Below, one piece after another: positions 14,109 to 15,500 of a DNA stretch of 15,500 nt. The stretch comes from JAVXNW01 sp036645575 (lineage in GTDB: Bacteria > Bacillota > Clostridia > Christensenellales > Aristaeellaceae). A program made the translations under genes and the position numbers. The notes under the pieces were generated by a model. It saw only the letters and a program-made list of their open reading frames with translations. It searched no databases and was not told where the DNA came from. The stretch spans positions 1 through 15,500 of the forward strand of contig JAVXNW010000061.1 of the NCBI GenBank assembly GCA_036645575.1, written 5' to 3'. Every line of letters starts with the position of its first letter. Within the stretch, counting starts at the first letter, position 1.

Positions 14109-15500
14109 AAAAGCGGATGCGTGCTTTGGGCGCGCGGTGACGGTCGCGGACATGATGCGGGCGCGGGACGAGCGAGTGGAGCGGCAAAGGGCGCTGCTTG
14201 CGCGGGGAAGCTGCGTGGTGTCGCTGACGCTCAACATTGCCGGGGAGATCAAGGCAAATCAACTGTTGCGCGACGCGTTTTACGAGGGGATGCGGCTGAT
14301 TGACGAGCAGCTTGCGCGAAACGGCGTGCATACGCTTGAACGCGTGTGCGTCGAAGCGTTTACCGGGTTTGAAGGCGCGCTGGCGGTGGACGGGGAGCCG
14401 CGCTTGGTGAAGGCGCTTTTGTGCGCGATCGAGGATGAAAACGCCTTTGGGCGGCTGCTGGACGCGGACGTATTGTGCGGGGATGGGCAGAAGGTGTCGC
14501 GAAGCGACATCGGCAGGCCGTGCCGGAAGTGCCTGCTGTGCGAGGGCGACGCGGCCGTGTGCGCGCGCAGTCGGGCGCACGCGGCGCCGGAGCTGTTTGC
14601 CTATGCCCAGCGTGTCGTGCGCGCGTATTTTTGCGAAAAACAGGCGGATTTTGTCGCGGGGCTTGCGGTCAAGGGCCTGCTCTACGAGCTGGTCACCACG
14701 CCCAAGCCCGGCCTTGTCGACTGCGCCAACAGCGGCGCGCACAAGGACATGGACGTGTTCACCTTTTCGCGCAGCGCAAGCGTGCTGACGCCCTATTTTG
14801 CGCAATGCGCGCGCAAGGGCATGGCGCTTGTCGCGGAAGCGCCGCCCGCGCTGTTTGCGGCGCTGCGCTACCTGGGCCAATGCGCCGAGGCGGACATGTT
14901 GCGCGAGACCGGCGGGATCAACACGCACAAGGGCGCGATCTTTGCGCTGGGCATTCTTTGCGCCGCCTATGGGCGACTGCTTGCGCAAGGCGTGCGCCCG
15001 GATGGGACGACGCTGGGCGCGACGTGCGCCGAAATGTGCCAAGAGACGCTTATAAAGGAAGTGAGCGCCCTTTCGGAAGGCGCGCAACTGACGACGGGCG
15101 CGCGCCAATGCCTGAAGGGCGGCTTGACCGGCGCGCGCGGCGAGGCGGCCGGTGGATATCGGTCGGTCACGCGCCACGCGCTGCCGGTGCTTAAGGCCTG
15201 CCTTGCAAGCGGCATGAGCCTAAACGACGCGGGCGTCTGCGCGCTGCTCATGCTGATGAGCGTCGCCGAGGACACAAACGTCGTCGGCCGAAGCTCGGTT
15301 GAAAAGCGCGCCGCGCTGATGATCGAGGCGCGAAAGACCCTCGAAAACCTCCGCCAATCCCCCAAATCAACGAACGCCCCCCCGCCGACGAGCGCAGCCC
15401 CGCCAACGAGCGCAGCCCCGCCGACGAGCGCAGCCCCGCCGACGCGCGAAGCCGCGCCGACGAGCGAAGCCCCACCGACGAACGCAGCCCCGCCAACGCG
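14101..15500 (+). CDS. citXG: CitX-CitG fusion for citrate lyase prosthetic group, 3' end beyond window
   Basis: The N-terminal half (about residues 10-165) is CitX, which transfers the phosphoribosyl-dephospho-CoA group to the citrate lyase acyl carrier protein (CitD). It shows ARDERVERQ, VVSLTLNIAG, GRLLDADVL (about 117-125) and the Cys-rich CRKCLLCEGDAAVCARSRAH (141-160). The C-terminal half (about 181-415) is CitG, triphosphoribosyl-dephospho-CoA synthase, with KGLLYELVTTPKPGLVD, SGAHKDMD and TGGINTHKGAIFALG (about 270-284). Fused CitXG proteins are known in several bacteria. After the CitG domain the frame stays open through a Pro/Ala/Thr-rich, six-residue repeat tail to the window edge; no stop codon is seen in 466 codons. 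The ATG at 14101 fits the length of CitX N-termini. Citrate lyase subunit genes (citCDEF) are not in the window and may lie to the right. Confidence 0.92.
   Translation, partial: MREKADACFGRAVTVADMMRARDERVERQRALLARGSCVVSLTLNIAGEIKANQLLRDAFYEGMRLIDEQLARNGVHTLERVCVEAFTGFEGALAVDGEPRLVKALLCAIEDENAFGRLLDADVLCGDGQKVSRSDIGRPCRKCLLCEGDAAVCARSRAHAAPELFAYAQRVVRAYFCEKQADFVAGLAVKGLLYELVTTPKPGLVDCANSGAHKDMDVFTFSRSASVLTPYFAQCARKGMALVAEAPPALFAALRYLGQCAEADMLRETGGINTHKGAIFALGILCAAYGRLLAQGVRPDGTTLGATCAEMCQETLIKEVSALSEGAQLTTGARQCLKGGLTGARGEAAGGYRSVTRHALPVLKACLASGMSLNDAGVCALLMLMSVAEDTNVVGRSSVEKRAALMIEARKTLENLRQSPKSTNAPPPTSAAPPTSAAPPTSAAPPTREAAPTSEAPPTNAAPPT
15382..15500. repeat. 18-bp tandem repeat in the 3' end of citXG
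   Basis: Six 18-base units beginning at 15382, 15400, 15418, 15436, 15454 and 15472, plus part of a seventh, encode variants of PPTSAA (later units PPTREA, APTSEA, PPTNAA). The units are in frame with citXG. The first three are almost identical, and the later ones differ by a few bases. The array continues past the window edge, so its length is unknown. Confidence 0.85.

Noticed and set aside
13915..15177. 420-codon minus-strand open frame opposite citXG
   Set aside because: CitX and CitG motifs are intact on the plus strand. The minus frame gives an Arg/Ala-rich low-information protein typical of antisense frames in GC-rich DNA.
15382..15500. Possible CRISPR array at the right edge
   Set aside because: The 18-base units are contiguous with no unique spacers and stay in frame with citXG, so this is a coding tandem repeat.

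Overview
The window is a GC-rich, tightly packed stretch of bacterial chromosome, with nine protein genes, short spacers, Shine-Dalgarno sites of the GGAGG type and sigma-A-like promoters. The protein types (a Mfd / peptidyl-tRNA hydrolase / GlmU-like cluster in the order known from Bacillus-type genomes, a CbxX/SpoVK-type AAA+ ATPase, a DUF1846 protein, a membrane-anchored polysaccharide deacetylase and a fused CitX-CitG) point to Bacillota, most likely a high-GC member of Clostridia. That placement is an inference from gene content and order. No rRNA, tRNA, insertion sequence, phage gene or CRISPR array was seen.

Layout, left to right. Positions 33-3018 hold a two-gene minus-strand operon with its own TTGACA/GATAAT promoter: a CbxX-type AAA+ ATPase followed, with an 8-base overlap, by a DUF1846 protein. 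Positions 3035-3148 hold an array of short A-tract repeats and a strong intrinsic terminator. Positions 3199-10794 are a minus-strand run: a GlmU-like nucleotidyltransferase (with its own promoter), peptidyl-tRNA hydrolase (pth), transcription-repair coupling factor (mfd) and a YgiQ-type radical SAM protein, ending at that terminator. Positions 10816-12676 hold an ABC-F ATPase of the Uup type with an extended -10 promoter. From 12677 on the plus strand is used: an AT-rich leader with overlapping inverted repeats, a polysaccharide deacetylase, then a CitX-CitG fusion behind a palindrome and a candidate promoter. The fusion gene runs off the right edge through an 18-bp repeat array.

Functionally the minus-strand run combines precursor synthesis, translation quality control and DNA repair coupled to transcription. 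The deacetylase acts on cell-wall glycan. CitX-CitG makes and attaches the citrate lyase prosthetic group, so citrate lyase genes may lie beyond the right edge. The points most worth a second look are the GlmU-like protein, which lacks the whole acetyltransferase half and has changes at several expected sugar-binding positions; the translationally coupled AAA+/DUF1846 pair; the repeat-encoded tail on CitX-CitG; and the small repeat arrays in the spacers.
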